Positions 24,471-33,721 are shown, numbered from the stretch's first letter. The stretch: DNA of 34,004 nucleotides from an uncultured Prevotella sp. (GCA_937898715.1 CALEKA010000085.1:1-34004), one strand, 5' to 3'. The notes: a model not told the origin generated them from the letters alone. Numbers and translations: made by a program.

Positions 24471-25283
24471 TTATGATTCTTCATTAGGAGGAAGTTCTGC
24501 CAATGCTTTAGCTGCCGAATGGATATTGTGATTGACCACATCTTCACGTATTAAGCCATCACGGAGAAATATGTTTCGGCTGGAGTATAGCGCTATCTCT
24601 GGATTATGGGTCACGAAGATAATCGTACGTCCAGCCTTGAATAGCTTTTGGAAAAGCACCAATATCTCAAATGATGTACGCGTATCAAGATTACCCGTAG
24701 CTTCATCTGCCAGAATAACCGCAGGATTGTTGACCAAAGCACGAGCTATCGCCACACGTTGCATTTGACCGCCCGACATCTGATTGGATTTATGATAAAG
24801 GCGTTCACCCAACCCCACCATTTTCAGAGCTTCAATGCTTCGACGACGACGTTCAGAAGCAGAAACCGAAGAGTTGTACATAAGCGGCAGTTCGACATTC
24901 TCCACGGCTGTGGTCTTAGGAAGCAGATTGTAGTTTTGGAATACGAAACCAATCTTACGATTACGTAGCACTGCACGCTCGCTACGTTTCATGGTGCGCA
25001 CACTCACTCCATCCAAATAGTATTCTCCACTCGATGGAGTATCAAGACATCCAAGCTGATTGAGCAATGTTGACTTACCCGAACCAGAAGTACCCATGAT
25101 AGTGACAAACTCCCCCTCGTATATCTTGAACGATACACCCTTCAACGCATGTACGGTCTCATCGCCCACTATGAAGTTGCGCTTCACATCTTGTAGCTCG
25201 ATTACTACTTTCTTGTCGGCGCGATCTTCTGGCTGAGGGAATTGCTCTTCGGGAGTCGTAGTATAATGTTCATTGATTTCCAT
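24471..25283 (-). CDS. MacB-type ABC transporter ATPase subunit
   Basis: This 270-residue ATPase has Walker A GTSGSGKST (about 64-72), Q-loop FVFQNYNLLP, signature MSGGQMQRVAIARAL, Walker B VILADEATGNLD and switch His in VTHNP. It belongs to the LolD/MacB group. The frame can be read from 25352, but MEINEHYTTT at 25283 is preferred because the longer version adds an unlikely segment overlapping the macA-ATPase gap. About 30 extra residues precede the canonical domain. It sits 90 bases after the adaptor and 14 bases before the permease. Confidence 0.92.
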   Translation of the reverse strand: MEINEHYTTTPEEQFPQPEDRADKKVVIELQDVKRNFIVGDETVHALKGVSFKIYEGEFVTIMGTSGSGKSTLLNQLGCLDTPSSGEYYLDGVSVRTMKRSERAVLRNRKIGFVFQNYNLLPKTTAVENVELPLMYNSSVSASERRRRSIEALKMVGLGERLYHKSNQMSGGQMQRVAIARALVNNPAVILADEATGNLDTRTSFEILVLFQKLFKAGRTIIFVTHNPEIALYSSRNIFLRDGLIREDVVNHNIHSAAKALAELPPNEES

Positions 25284-25373
25284 TGCACTTAGTATTATTA
25301 GGTGAAGAATTGGGCGAAGCTCTTTTCTAAGCATTCGTCTCCAATTCCTCATCTATTGATACATCAACGATTT

Positions 25374-26570
25374 TTACTTTTTCTTCTTGTTGGGAGGACC
25401 GGGCGAGAATGGGCTTTGCTCATTGCTTTCATCACTTGCATTGTTTTGATCTGCATCGCTTGCCGAAGCATCCTTGAGATCTACCACAACGATAGCGCCC
25501 TCCTTGATACCACTCAAGATTTGCGTGCGTGTGCCATTCGTAATGCCCGTCTGTACGCTGTAGGCCTTAAAAGTTCTTCCCTCGCGCACCCATACTTTAT
25601 GCGTACCTTGACAATCTACGATCTTGTCTTTCGGTCCTACAGTCTCTTTGGTTGGAGTAAAGCGAAGTGCTTTGGTAGGAACACTCAATATGCCCGTCTG
25701 CTCCATTGTATAAATGGTAACATTGGCAGTGAGCCCTGGCTTGAGCTTTAAGTCGGGATTGGGAGCAGAGATTACCACTTCATAGGTCACCACATTGTTG
25801 TCAGTAGTAGCCTCGTTACGCACCTGCGTGACCGTACCCTCAAACGTTTCATCGGGATAAGCATCTACTGTATATGTGACACGCTGTCCCACTTTCACCT
25901 GACCTATGTCGGCTTCATCTACGCTTGCCACTACGCGCATATCGGTCATATCCTTTACGATGGTAAAGAGTGTCGGTGTATTGAAGCTTGAAGCCACTGT
26001 CTGACCTTCTTCCACTGACTTACTCAGCACTACGCCATCAATTGGCGAAGTAATCGTAGCATAGCTCAAGTTGGTCTGTGCCTTATTTACAGCCTCTTGT
26101 CGCTGTGCCACAGTACTCTCGGCTTGCTGCAAAGACAATCTGGCGCTTTCATAATCATTGGCGCTGATTAGACCTTTATTATACAGCGTCTTCATACGGC
26201 TGAAGTTCGACTGCTGATAACTCAAGTCGCTCTTTGCTCCAGCCAATTGGCTCGTAGCACTCTTCAGTTCACTGATGAGATTCGTTTTGTCAAGTTCTGC
26301 AATGACTTGACCTTTCTTTACAGGCGTATTATAATCAACATAGATTTTGTCGATGATACCCGACACCTGTGTACCAACTTCAACAGAAGTCACCGCTTCA
26401 ATAGTACCCGTTGCTGTCACACTATTGCCGATGGTCGCTTTTTCCACTTTAGCCGTTTCGTAGCTTACCTCAAACGGAGCATCTTGCTTGTGCAAGAAAA
26501 ACCATGCGCCACCTGCTACAATGGCCACGACCACTACACCGATGGCTATTTTCTTTACATTGAATTTCAT
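25374..26570 (-). CDS. MacA-type periplasmic adaptor (HlyD/RND membrane fusion protein)
   Basis: This 398-residue adaptor has an N-terminal membrane anchor (about 7-27). It has a split lipoyl domain (VGTQVSGIIDKIYVDYNT and ITSPIDGVVLSKSVEEGQ) separated by a Gln/Ala-rich alpha-hairpin (about 100-170). Beta-barrel and membrane-proximal domains follow. The C-terminus is a low-complexity Asp/Asn/Ser stretch ending in GPPNKKKK, an unusual tail. It links the inner-membrane ABC exporter to the TolC-like protein encoded 69 bases upstream. Confidence 0.94.
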   Translation of the reverse strand: MKFNVKKIAIGVVVVAIVAGGAWFFLHKQDAPFEVSYETAKVEKATIGNSVTATGTIEAVTSVEVGTQVSGIIDKIYVDYNTPVKKGQVIAELDKTNLISELKSATSQLAGAKSDLSYQQSNFSRMKTLYNKGLISANDYESARLSLQQAESTVAQRQEAVNKAQTNLSYATITSPIDGVVLSKSVEEGQTVASSFNTPTLFTIVKDMTDMRVVASVDEADIGQVKVGQRVTYTVDAYPDETFEGTVTQVRNEATTDNNVVTYEVVISAPNPDLKLKPGLTANVTIYTMEQTGILSVPTKALRFTPTKETVGPKDKIVDCQGTHKVWVREGRTFKAYSVQTGITNGTRTQILSGIKEGAIVVVDLKDASASDADQNNASDESNEQSPFSPGPPNKKKK

Positions 26571-26639
26571 ACTATGTACTATATTTGTTTTACTATTTCT
26601 ATAGATTTTACTTCATTTCTTTTTGTCGGATCGTCATTC

Positions 26640-27989
26640 TTATTTCAAATCGTCACCGCCATAGAAATTGAGCAGATTACGGTTGAGCAGGGCTGTATAT
26701 TTATCTTGCAACATTGTCTGCTGTGCATTGAGTAAATTGGCACGGCTATTGAGCAACTCTGCAATGTTCTTGAGCCCAAGGTTAAACTGCTCCGTCATCA
26801 GCTCGTAGCTTGTCTGCAGACTCTCCACGCTCGACCTTGCAGCCACATACTTAGCTTGACTATTCGTAGCGTTAAGCCAATAAGTCTCAATGGTCTGATA
26901 GAGCTGCTTCTGCGTGTCTTGTAAGTCAAGTTGTGCAGTAGTCTCGGCTACTTTGGCACGTTCCACAGCACTTTTATTCTTCCGATTGTCAAAGATTGGG
27001 ATGCTCACTGTCACACCGAGAGAACCATTAAAGTTGTTCTTCATTTGCTTTGCCCAATTCGTTTGACTACCAGTCATATGACTATCTCCTATACCACCTG
27101 ATAGACTTACTGTAGGCATATAACCGCTCTTAGCGATTTTCGTATTGAGCTGGCTTTGCTCTATGGCTAACTGTGAGCGTTTAATCTCCGGACGACTTTC
27201 AAGTGCTGAGTTATAAATCACGTCTTTCGATGGAATACTGCTCAATACTTCTGCATCAGCAGCATCAATAGGCTGCACATCAAATGATTCATTGGCTGGA
27301 AGTTCCAGCAATTGCTTCAGTTGCATCTTGGCATCGGCTATTTGAGTCTGAACGTTTACCACGTTGTAACGTCCTTGGCTTACTTGCGATTGTAGTTGAG
27401 CCAAGTCTGCCTTCGACATAGAACCTACATTGACCATTTGCTGTCCACGCTCACAAATGGTTGAGTCTTGCTTAAGCAGCGTACGGTTAACCTTCTCAGC
27501 CTCAACCATATACAGAATCTGTACATAAAGCTGTGCTATTTGTTCTTTTATCTTATTAGCCTGAGTCTGCGTATCGTAAGCAGCGAGTTGCTGACTATAC
27601 TGAGCATTGGTGATATTCATCTTATTTTTACCACCATTCCACACGACCCACTGTGCATTGATGCCATAACTACCATTCTGCGTAGCCTTATCAGCTGCCG
27701 ATGTAGCAATACCACCATTGACAAAACTACCACCACTCTCTTGAAACGGGCGATAGGTTACTCCCTGTGTCAGAGCGCCACTTAGGCTGGGAAGCAGCCC
27801 TGCCTTTGCCTCGGCTACATCTACACTTGCACTTTTTTCCGTAGCTGCACTCTTGAGCAGACTAACATTGTGTGCGACAGCATAGTCCACACACTCCTTG
27901 AGCGACCACACTCCGTTAGTCTGAGCAAAGCCCATCAAAGGAAGCATAGCCAATGAAAGCGCCACATATTTCTTTCTTATATTCCACAT
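26640..27989 (-). CDS. TolC-family outer membrane efflux protein
   Basis: This 449-residue protein has a signal peptide (cleavage near residue 22, LPLMGFAQ). Two outer membrane efflux protein repeats follow, with long helical segments rich in Gln, Ala and Leu (roughly 40-230 and 250-440) that form the TolC tunnel. NAQQTMLQDKYTALLNR near the C-terminus is typical. It is first in the operon, followed by the adaptor, ATPase and permease. A TAACTTTG -7 box lies about 50 bases upstream. The substrate is unknown. Confidence 0.93.
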   Translation of the reverse strand: MWNIRKKYVALSLAMLPLMGFAQTNGVWSLKECVDYAVAHNVSLLKSAATEKSASVDVAEAKAGLLPSLSGALTQGVTYRPFQESGGSFVNGGIATSAADKATQNGSYGINAQWVVWNGGKNKMNITNAQYSQQLAAYDTQTQANKIKEQIAQLYVQILYMVEAEKVNRTLLKQDSTICERGQQMVNVGSMSKADLAQLQSQVSQGRYNVVNVQTQIADAKMQLKQLLELPANESFDVQPIDAADAEVLSSIPSKDVIYNSALESRPEIKRSQLAIEQSQLNTKIAKSGYMPTVSLSGGIGDSHMTGSQTNWAKQMKNNFNGSLGVTVSIPIFDNRKNKSAVERAKVAETTAQLDLQDTQKQLYQTIETYWLNATNSQAKYVAARSSVESLQTSYELMTEQFNLGLKNIAELLNSRANLLNAQQTMLQDKYTALLNRNLLNFYGGDDLK

Positions 27990-28041
27990 ACTTTGCTTTT
28001 GTTTTAGTCGCTTATTTTTATCAAAATTATTATTACGTCTG

Positions 28042-28049
28042 CAAAGTTA
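28042..28049 (-). promoter_or_regulatory. Exporter operon promoter -7 box
   Basis: The minus strand reads TAACTTTG, a full match to TAnnTTTG, 52 bases before the TolC-like start codon. A clear -33 TTTG is absent; a T-rich TCTTTATT lies at about the right distance. Confidence 0.65.
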
Positions 28050-28332
28050 TATTCTACCATACATAAATTCCTCGAATAAAGACTTATTGACGCTATATAA
28101 TAGACGAAACAGATATTTTTATCGATGAAAAGCCCCACATTAATTCGCAGAGATTATTGTTATGAGATAAGCAGCTATAGGTACGGACATTAAAAATAGT
28201 GGATTAAGTCGATAACTTAAGCCAATAATCACCATGCTTTGGTCGGACTTTGAATTCATCGAGTCTATAGCCTTTCTGTAGTCAGCTTCATGATCTACCG
28301 AAGCAAAAGACCTCTCTTGTCCTTACACACAA

Positions 28333-28416
28333 AACTTCGGATTCAGCATGAGAGAAGGCTTAGCGACCATGTGTACGATCAAAGCTACAGCCTTTCACTT
28401 TACCAAATCCGAAGTT
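28333..28416. repeat. 11-bp inverted repeat downstream of metA
   Basis: AACTTCGGATT (28333-28343) pairs exactly with AATCCGAAGTT (28406-28416) across 62 bases. On the minus strand it begins about 28 bases after the metA stop and ends in GAAGTTTTG, so it may terminate the nspC-metA transcript. The AAATCCGAA core also appears in the repeat at positions 1-53. Confidence 0.5.
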
Positions 28417-28444
28417 CTAATTAGATTATAATAAGTGGCACGTA

Positions 28445-29320
28445 TTATAGCTCCACCCAATTCCTATAAAATTGTAAAGCGTCTTTCCTCCAAGAGAAGT
28501 CTATTGTTCCATCTTCCGCATAATAATGAAGAGGCTCCTTGATTGGCAAATGCTTGGACAGGTCACGTCGGTATTCATCGTCTAACGTAGTCGATGCATA
28601 TTCCAAATGTCCCACTATAAAAACGCGATGACAATCCTCTGTGGCTATAACTCCCACTCCACTCTCTTCACTCTCAGCTATGATCTGTAATGAATTGTTG
28701 GAATGCTTGCGTATATCTTCACTTCTTACTTCCGTATGTCGTGAGTTGGGCATTAGAAATGCTGGACACAAGCCCTTCATTAAGAGAGAATGAGGTACAA
28801 GCACGCGTTGCGAGAAAATCCCAAACATCTTATCCGACAATCCGTATTTAGGCACGCCGTACCACTTATACAATCCCGCTTGTGCTCCCCAACAGATATA
28901 GAGCGAACTTCGTACATGCTCTTCAGCCCACTCCATGATATGACATAGTTCATTCCAATAGCGAACATTCTCAAACGGCATCTGTTCTAAGGGAGCACCA
29001 GTTATAATCAACTTGTCGAAATGAGAGTGACTATAATCCTCGAAATCAAGATAATTGGCATCAACGTAGGCTTGCGGGGTTGTCTTATAACGCTGATTGC
29101 GGATTTTCATTGGAAGCAATTGGATATCACGAGGCATTTGCGATAGAATACGCACAAAGTCGTTCTCAGTCTTTACCTTTTCAGGCATGAGATTGAGAAA
29201 CAGAATGCGCTGCGCATTACCACACTTGCTCATCCAACCAGACAATTCGTATCTCAAGACGTTATCAGAAGGCACCTCACATGCCCATCCCTTTGGAATC
29301 CACAACTTGGAATCTTTCAT
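28445..29320 (-). CDS. metA: Homoserine O-acyltransferase (MetA family, probably acetyl-CoA-using)
   Basis: MetA-family enzymes acylate homoserine at the start of methionine synthesis. The protein is 291 residues with catalytic Cys143 (ICWGAQAG) and the His238/Glu240 pair (VGHLE). SRHTEVRSEDI supports the assignment. The N-terminus is unlike the standard MetA start (MKDSKLWIPKGW) but lines up from LFLNLMPEKV. The residue after GAPL is Glu112. Published work contrasts Glu111 (acetyl-CoA) in Bacillus with Gly111 (succinyl-CoA) in E. coli, so acetyl-CoA use is predicted. It lies 17 bases after nspC on the same strand. Confidence 0.92.
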   Translation of the reverse strand: MKDSKLWIPKGWACEVPSDNVLRYELSGWMSKCGNAQRILFLNLMPEKVKTENDFVRILSQMPRDIQLLPMKIRNQRYKTTPQAYVDANYLDFEDYSHSHFDKLIITGAPLEQMPFENVRYWNELCHIMEWAEEHVRSSLYICWGAQAGLYKWYGVPKYGLSDKMFGIFSQRVLVPHSLLMKGLCPAFLMPNSRHTEVRSEDIRKHSNNSLQIIAESEESGVGVIATEDCHRVFIVGHLEYASTTLDDEYRRDLSKHLPIKEPLHYYAEDGTIDFSWRKDALQFYRNWVEL

Positions 29321-29337
29321 GCGTAATACTTGCTTAG

Positions 29338-30483
29338 TTAGTCCATTCGGTCACGATAGTCAGCATACGTATATTCTCGAAGAGTCTCTATGCTGCCATC
29401 CAAGTGCTTGATTTTCAACGATGGGTGATGAATACCGTTGAACATATTGGTCTTCACCGTAGTGTAGTGTATCATGTCTTCAAACTCTACAATATCGCCC
29501 ACTGAAAGTGGCTTATCAAAGCGCCAATAGCCCATAAAGTCGCCACTCAAGCAGCTGTTACCACCCAGTCGATAAACGCATTCTTCAGTCTCTACACCCA
29601 AAGCCCTTGCATCTTCTATCGTTTCAGCTCCTACTACATGAGGATGATAAGGCATTTCCAAGCAGTCGGGCATATGACAAGTGAAACTAACATTTAATAT
29701 TGCTGTCTTTATACCATGATTCTCAACTATATCGACCACTTCAGACAGAAGATTTCCCGTGCGCCATGCATAGGCTGAACCAGGTTCAAGAATAAGGTGC
29801 AGATTGGGGTGCTTACGCTTAAAGTCTTGCAGCAGACTGATGAGTAAGTCCACCTTGTATCCTTTACGTGTGAGCAAATGTCCACCGCCAAGATTAAGCC
29901 ACTTGATCTGATCGAGCCAAGGTCCAAATTTTCTTTCAATCCATCCGAGAGTAGTCTGCAAGGCTTCAGCCGAACTCTCACAATGGCAATGACAATGGAA
30001 TCCATCTATTCCCTGGGGTAAGCGAGATGGGAGCTGAGAAGAGAGTACACCAAATCGTGAACCTGGTGCACAGGGATTATAGATTTCGGTCTCGATTTCG
30101 CTGTGTTCAGGGTTTATACGAAGCCCCATGCTTGGATGTTGATCACCCTCTGCCATCACGCGAGACTTGAAACGTTCGAATTGGGAAAGAGAGTTGAATG
30201 TAATGTGGCTTGAGCAACGCACAATTTCATCAAATGTATCATCCTCGTATGCAGGAGAGTAAGTATGTGCCTTTGTGCCAAATTCTTCGAGGGCAAGACG
30301 AGCTTCATAAGGTGATGATGCCGTGGTATGGGAAATATACTCTCGGAAAATGGGAAAAGTCTTCCAAAGGGCGTAGGCCTTGAAGGCAAGAATAAACTCC
30401 ACACCTGCTTGCTCTGCAACGGAATGTATCAGCGATAAATTATTTCGCAGAAGAGACTCTTGTAGTAAATAATAGGGACGCAC
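29338..30483 (-). CDS. nspC: Carboxynorspermidine decarboxylase
   Basis: NspC removes CO2 from carboxynorspermidine or carboxyspermidine, the last step of an alternative polyamine route common in Bacteroidales. It is a PLP-dependent, alanine racemase-fold enzyme of 381 residues. The PLP lysine is Lys35 (ILAFKAYAL), the phosphate-binding region includes LNLGGGHLL, and the second active-site residues lie in GGNSCLSGDFMG. The start codon is GTG at 30483; an in-frame stop lies 27 bases upstream with no ATG between. Its usual partner, carboxynorspermidine dehydrogenase, is not in the window. metA follows 17 bases on, a probable operon. Confidence 0.93.
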   Translation of the reverse strand: MRPYYLLQESLLRNNLSLIHSVAEQAGVEFILAFKAYALWKTFPIFREYISHTTASSPYEARLALEEFGTKAHTYSPAYEDDTFDEIVRCSSHITFNSLSQFERFKSRVMAEGDQHPSMGLRINPEHSEIETEIYNPCAPGSRFGVLSSQLPSRLPQGIDGFHCHCHCESSAEALQTTLGWIERKFGPWLDQIKWLNLGGGHLLTRKGYKVDLLISLLQDFKRKHPNLHLILEPGSAYAWRTGNLLSEVVDIVENHGIKTAILNVSFTCHMPDCLEMPYHPHVVGAETIEDARALGVETEECVYRLGGNSCLSGDFMGYWRFDKPLSVGDIVEFEDMIHYTTVKTNMFNGIHHPSLKIKHLDGSIETLREYTYADYRDRMD

Positions 30484-30589
30484 GATAAAAATCTTCTTAT
30501 TCGATTGTTAAATAGTTGAGAGCTCAAGCTATGCAGAGACATCACAATAGCTCTCCTTTTATATGAGAAATGTAAAAATAGGTCGTTAA

Positions 30590-30630
30590 GACTCAGTATG
30601 GTTATATACCTACCGAATCATTAACGACCT
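30590..30630. terminator. Hairpin terminator between galE and nspC
   Basis: A perfect 10-bp inverted repeat AGGTCGTTAA/TTAACGACCT (30590-30599 and 30621-30630) encloses 21 bases. T-rich sequence flanks both sides, so it can work in either direction; it most likely ends the galE transcript. Confidence 0.7.
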
Positions 30631-30667
30631 CTTATTTATATTATTTGTACTACGTCAGCGCAGCAAA

Positions 30668-31708
30668 TTACATAATGCCGCGTTCACGTAGCTTCTCCTG
30701 CCAATTCCATGCAGAAGAGAGCGCTTCTTCGAGTGTATGAACGGCTTTCCAACCAAGGACCTTGTTGGCCTTGTCTACATTACCCCATACTTTCTCGATA
30801 TCACCTTCACGACGAGGAGCAATCTCGTAATTGAGTTTTACTCCAGTGCACTTCTCAAAAGTATGAATCAATTCGAGCACACTTACACCATGACCTGTAC
30901 CGACATTGTAGATTTCAACGGGATCGGTGTTCTTACCCTCTACAATACGCGCCATTGCTGCTACGTGAGCCTTTGCTAAGTCAAGCACATAGATGTAGTC
31001 GCGGATGCATGAACCATCAGGTGTATCATAATCGTCGCCAAATACCTTCAAGCAGGGACGGATGCCAATGGCAGTCTGCGTGAGATAAGGGATAAGGTTG
31101 GCAGGTACACCATTAGGCATTTCACCGATAATGCCTGAGGGATGAGAGCCAATCGGATTGAAGTAACGAAGAATGATTGCGCTAATATTGGCACCACTAT
31201 GTACGTAGTCCTGAATGATTTCCTCGTTGATCTGCTTTGTATTACCATAGGGGCTTTCAGCCTTCTTGATAGGAGCCTGTTCCGTTACAGGAAGATTTTC
31301 GGGATCGGGCTGACCATATACAGTACATGAAGAAGAGAAAATGATACCCTTTACATCGTACTTAGGCATAAGCTTAAGCAAGTTGATGAGTGAGAGCAGA
31401 TTATTTTCATAATACTTCAAGGGCTTCTGCACACTCTCACCTACCGCCTTAGAAGCAGCGAAATGAATAATACCTGTAATGTCAGGATACTTTTGGAACA
31501 CACCTTCCAATGCGGGCAGGTCGCAGCAGTCAACCTTTTCAAAGGCGGGACGAATACCTGTGATTTTCTCGATTCCGTCGACAACATCTGCTTTAGAATT
31601 TGACAGATTATCTATGATTACGACATTGTAGCCTGCATTCTGCAGCTCTACTGTGGTGTGAGAACCGATAAAACCGGTACCACCAGTAACTAAGATGGTT
31701 TTTTTCAT
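30668..31708 (-). CDS. galE: UDP-glucose 4-epimerase
   Basis: GalE interconverts UDP-glucose and UDP-galactose for the Leloir pathway and for surface glycans. The protein is 346 residues, an NAD-dependent short-chain dehydrogenase fold. The NAD-binding motif is TGGTGFIGSH (8-17). Catalytic residues are in SSSCTVYG (Thr129 region) and Tyr154-x-x-x-Lys158 (YGNTK). Cys128 replaces the more usual Ala. The frame runs upstream to 31801, but MKKTILVTGG is the family start. A -7 box lies about 130 bases upstream, leaving a long leader. It is probably transcribed alone. Confidence 0.96.
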   Translation of the reverse strand: MKKTILVTGGTGFIGSHTTVELQNAGYNVVIIDNLSNSKADVVDGIEKITGIRPAFEKVDCCDLPALEGVFQKYPDITGIIHFAASKAVGESVQKPLKYYENNLLSLINLLKLMPKYDVKGIIFSSSCTVYGQPDPENLPVTEQAPIKKAESPYGNTKQINEEIIQDYVHSGANISAIILRYFNPIGSHPSGIIGEMPNGVPANLIPYLTQTAIGIRPCLKVFGDDYDTPDGSCIRDYIYVLDLAKAHVAAMARIVEGKNTDPVEIYNVGTGHGVSVLELIHTFEKCTGVKLNYEIAPRREGDIEKVWGNVDKANKVLGWKAVHTLEEALSSAWNWQEKLRERGIM

Positions 31709-31836
31709 AATATCTATGAATTGTAATAATGAGTTTCGATTATCTTGTTTAATCTTGGATAAAGCACAATCGACGTGAGAGGCATAATTCTTTTGCCACA
31801 ATCATGCAATTTGCACTATTCGCGTTTTACGCTATG

Positions 31837-31868
31837 CAAAAGTATGCTTTTTTTATGGGTAACGGAAA
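31837..31868 (-). promoter_or_regulatory. galE promoter
   Basis: On the minus strand a -33 TTTC (31868-31865) and -7 TACTTTTG (31844-31837) are separated by 20 bases. The -7 box matches TAnnTTTG; the -33 is one base off TTTG. It implies a leader of about 120 bases. Confidence 0.6.
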
Positions 31869-31986
31869 CTATTTCTTAAAAAAAACAAGGTCAAGTCTTG
31901 TTAGCTGTTGTCTGATGAACGTTTTTGGGCACTTTCCCCAAATTCAACAAAGAGACAATGAGTCAGAAAGGAGAAGTGCAAACACA

Positions 31987-32047
31987 AAAGAATCGGCATT
32001 CTCGCGACACCATATCATTAGGATGGTATCAAGAATGCCGATTCTTT
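31987..32047 (-). terminator. Large nested terminator of htrA
   Basis: A perfect 16-bp inverted repeat, AAAGAATCGGCATTCT (31987-32002) with its complement at 32032-32047, encloses a second small stem (ACCAT/ATGGT). On the minus strand the stem is followed by TTGTGTTTGC. It lies 50 bases after the htrA stop. Confidence 0.8.
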
Positions 32048-32097
32048 CATATCTGTTAGATTCGAACTTTACTTATTCAAACCCATTCTTTATCCGT

Positions 32098-33567
32098 TTA
32101 TTTCTTACTGTTTTTCTTTGTAGCTTGTTTTGCTTCGGCCAATTCTACAGCGTAACTCTTATTGATACCAGTCTGAGTCTTAGCACGAATCCAAAGCACG
32201 CGATCGCTACTAAGATTTGCAGCCTTTACTGCTTCATCAAAGTCGGTCGTTGTACGCATCTCGCGATCGTTGATTTTCATAATAATCAAGCCTTTGCTCA
32301 GTCCAGCGTCTTTAAACTTACCATCACGAAGAGCAGAAATCATCAATCCATAAGATAAATTGAGTTCCTTCTTTTCTGTCTCTGTAAGCGGACGAAGTGC
32401 TGCACCCATAGCATCGGTATCAAGATTCTGTACGGCAGAAGTTGTGCCTTGCACATTGCGGAGCGTTAGTGTAGCTGAATGTTTCTTCTTATCGCGAATA
32501 TAGGTTACATTGACCTTGTCGCCAGGGCGATGGTTCGTCAAGATCTCTTGCAATTCACCGAACTTCTCGATATTCTTACCATCAATAGCTGTCAAAATAT
32601 CACCTTCTTTAAGTCCGCCCTCTGCTGCAGCACCATCTGCACTTACTTCTGCTACATATATGCCATTGACTGTACCGAAGTCAACATCTTTGCCTTTTTC
32701 CTTTTGCGAATCGATATAAGAACTTACGTCCATGCCCGAGATACCGAGCAATGCACGTTGTACTGTACCGTATTTCTTCAAATCATCTACCACCTTATTC
32801 ATAATGGCTGTAGGAATAGCGAATCCATAGCCAGAGAATGAGCCCGTCTGGGAATAGAGCATAGCATTAATGCCAACCAATTCGCCCTTAGCATTGACCA
32901 ATGCGCCGCCCGAATTACCAGGATTAATTGCTGCATCTGTTTGGATAAAGCTATCTATACTACCAGGAGTAGCATTGAGAGAGCGTGCTTTAGCACTTAC
33001 GATACCTGCCGTAACGGTTGAAGTCAAGCTAAAGGGATTACCAATAGCGAGCACCCATTCACCAAGTTTCAAATTATCAGAATTACCCACCTTGATAGCT
33101 TGCAAACCTGTAGCTTCAATCTTAATTAGCGCCAAGTCGGTCGACTTATCCGTACCGATAATGCGTGCTTTAAACTCTCGGTTATCATTCAACTTTACGG
33201 TCATCTCGTCAGCGTCTTCCACCACGTGGTTGTTCGTCACGATATAGCCATCAGAACTAAGGATCACGCCCGATCCAGCACCAGAACGTTTGGGAGTCTG
33301 TATCTGTCGCTGCTGACTTCCACTATTTCCTCGACCGAAGAAATCACCAAAAAAATCGTCAAAGTCGAAAGGCGAACCACCATTGTATTGAATCGTCTGC
33401 GTCTTGCTGTTGGTTGTTACCTTAATATACACTACCGAATTGACGGCATTTTCTGCAGCATAAGTCAAATCTACAGGATTAGACGGAACTGCTGTGGCAG
33501 CCATCGCAGGTGACTGCAGACCCAATGAGAGGGCCAATACCCATAATGGAAGATATTTACGTGTCAT
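32098..33567 (-). CDS. degP: Periplasmic serine protease, HtrA/DegP family
   Basis: HtrA proteases degrade and refold damaged periplasmic and outer-membrane proteins. The protein is 489 residues with a signal peptide (cleavage after about 23, SPAMA). The trypsin-like domain has the triad His114 (TNNHVV), Asp144 (KSTDLAL) and Ser219 (GNSGGAL). A Gly/Phe/Asp-rich LA-type loop lies at 62-95. Two PDZ domains follow (about 285-375 and 395-480), giving DegP/DegQ architecture, with a Lys-rich tail. It appears to be monocistronic, with a putative -7 box upstream and a strong terminator after it. Confidence 0.95.
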   Translation of the reverse strand: MTRKYLPLWVLALSLGLQSPAMAATAVPSNPVDLTYAAENAVNSVVYIKVTTNSKTQTIQYNGGSPFDFDDFFGDFFGRGNSGSQQRQIQTPKRSGAGSGVILSSDGYIVTNNHVVEDADEMTVKLNDNREFKARIIGTDKSTDLALIKIEATGLQAIKVGNSDNLKLGEWVLAIGNPFSLTSTVTAGIVSAKARSLNATPGSIDSFIQTDAAINPGNSGGALVNAKGELVGINAMLYSQTGSFSGYGFAIPTAIMNKVVDDLKKYGTVQRALLGISGMDVSSYIDSQKEKGKDVDFGTVNGIYVAEVSADGAAAEGGLKEGDILTAIDGKNIEKFGELQEILTNHRPGDKVNVTYIRDKKKHSATLTLRNVQGTTSAVQNLDTDAMGAALRPLTETEKKELNLSYGLMISALRDGKFKDAGLSKGLIIMKINDREMRTTTDFDEAVKAANLSSDRVLWIRAKTQTGINKSYAVELAEAKQATKKNSKK

Positions 33568-33677
33568 AAATGTATGGTTTAGTATTTTCTATTGTCTACT
33601 CAGATTGAAATAGCAAAAAGTATGCTATAGCACATCATGCCTTTCTTATTTTTCTGCTTTTCTCATCTGTTGCGATG

Positions 33678-33685
33678 CAAAAATA
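33678..33685 (-). promoter_or_regulatory. Possible htrA promoter -7 box
   Basis: The minus strand reads TATTTTTG, fitting TAnnTTTG, about 110 bases before the htrA start. There is no good -33 TTTG, so activity is uncertain. The palindrome TGCTATAGCA (33623-33632) lies between box and gene. Confidence 0.45.
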
Positions 33686-33721
33686 CAATATCAAGCCATA
33701 GCGCGTATGCATAAAAAAGAA

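Larger units (their letters stand above)
27990..28444. other. 455-bp intergenic region upstream of the TolC-like gene
   Basis: It contains the exporter promoter (28042-28049), a small hairpin TTAAGT-CGAT-ACTTAA (28204-28219), and an 11-bp inverted repeat (28333-28416) next to the metA stop codon. I see no coding sequence. Confidence 0.7.
31709..32097. other. 389-bp intergenic region between htrA and galE
   Basis: It contains the htrA terminator (31987-32047), the likely galE promoter (31837-31868) and a 130-base galE leader in which I see no obvious riboswitch. An open frame on the plus strand crosses this area but has no supporting features. Confidence 0.65.

Noticed and set aside
31804..32358. 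184-residue plus-strand frame between galE and htrA
   Set aside because: It runs through the galE promoter, the htrA terminator and the htrA 3' end; composition is not protein-like.
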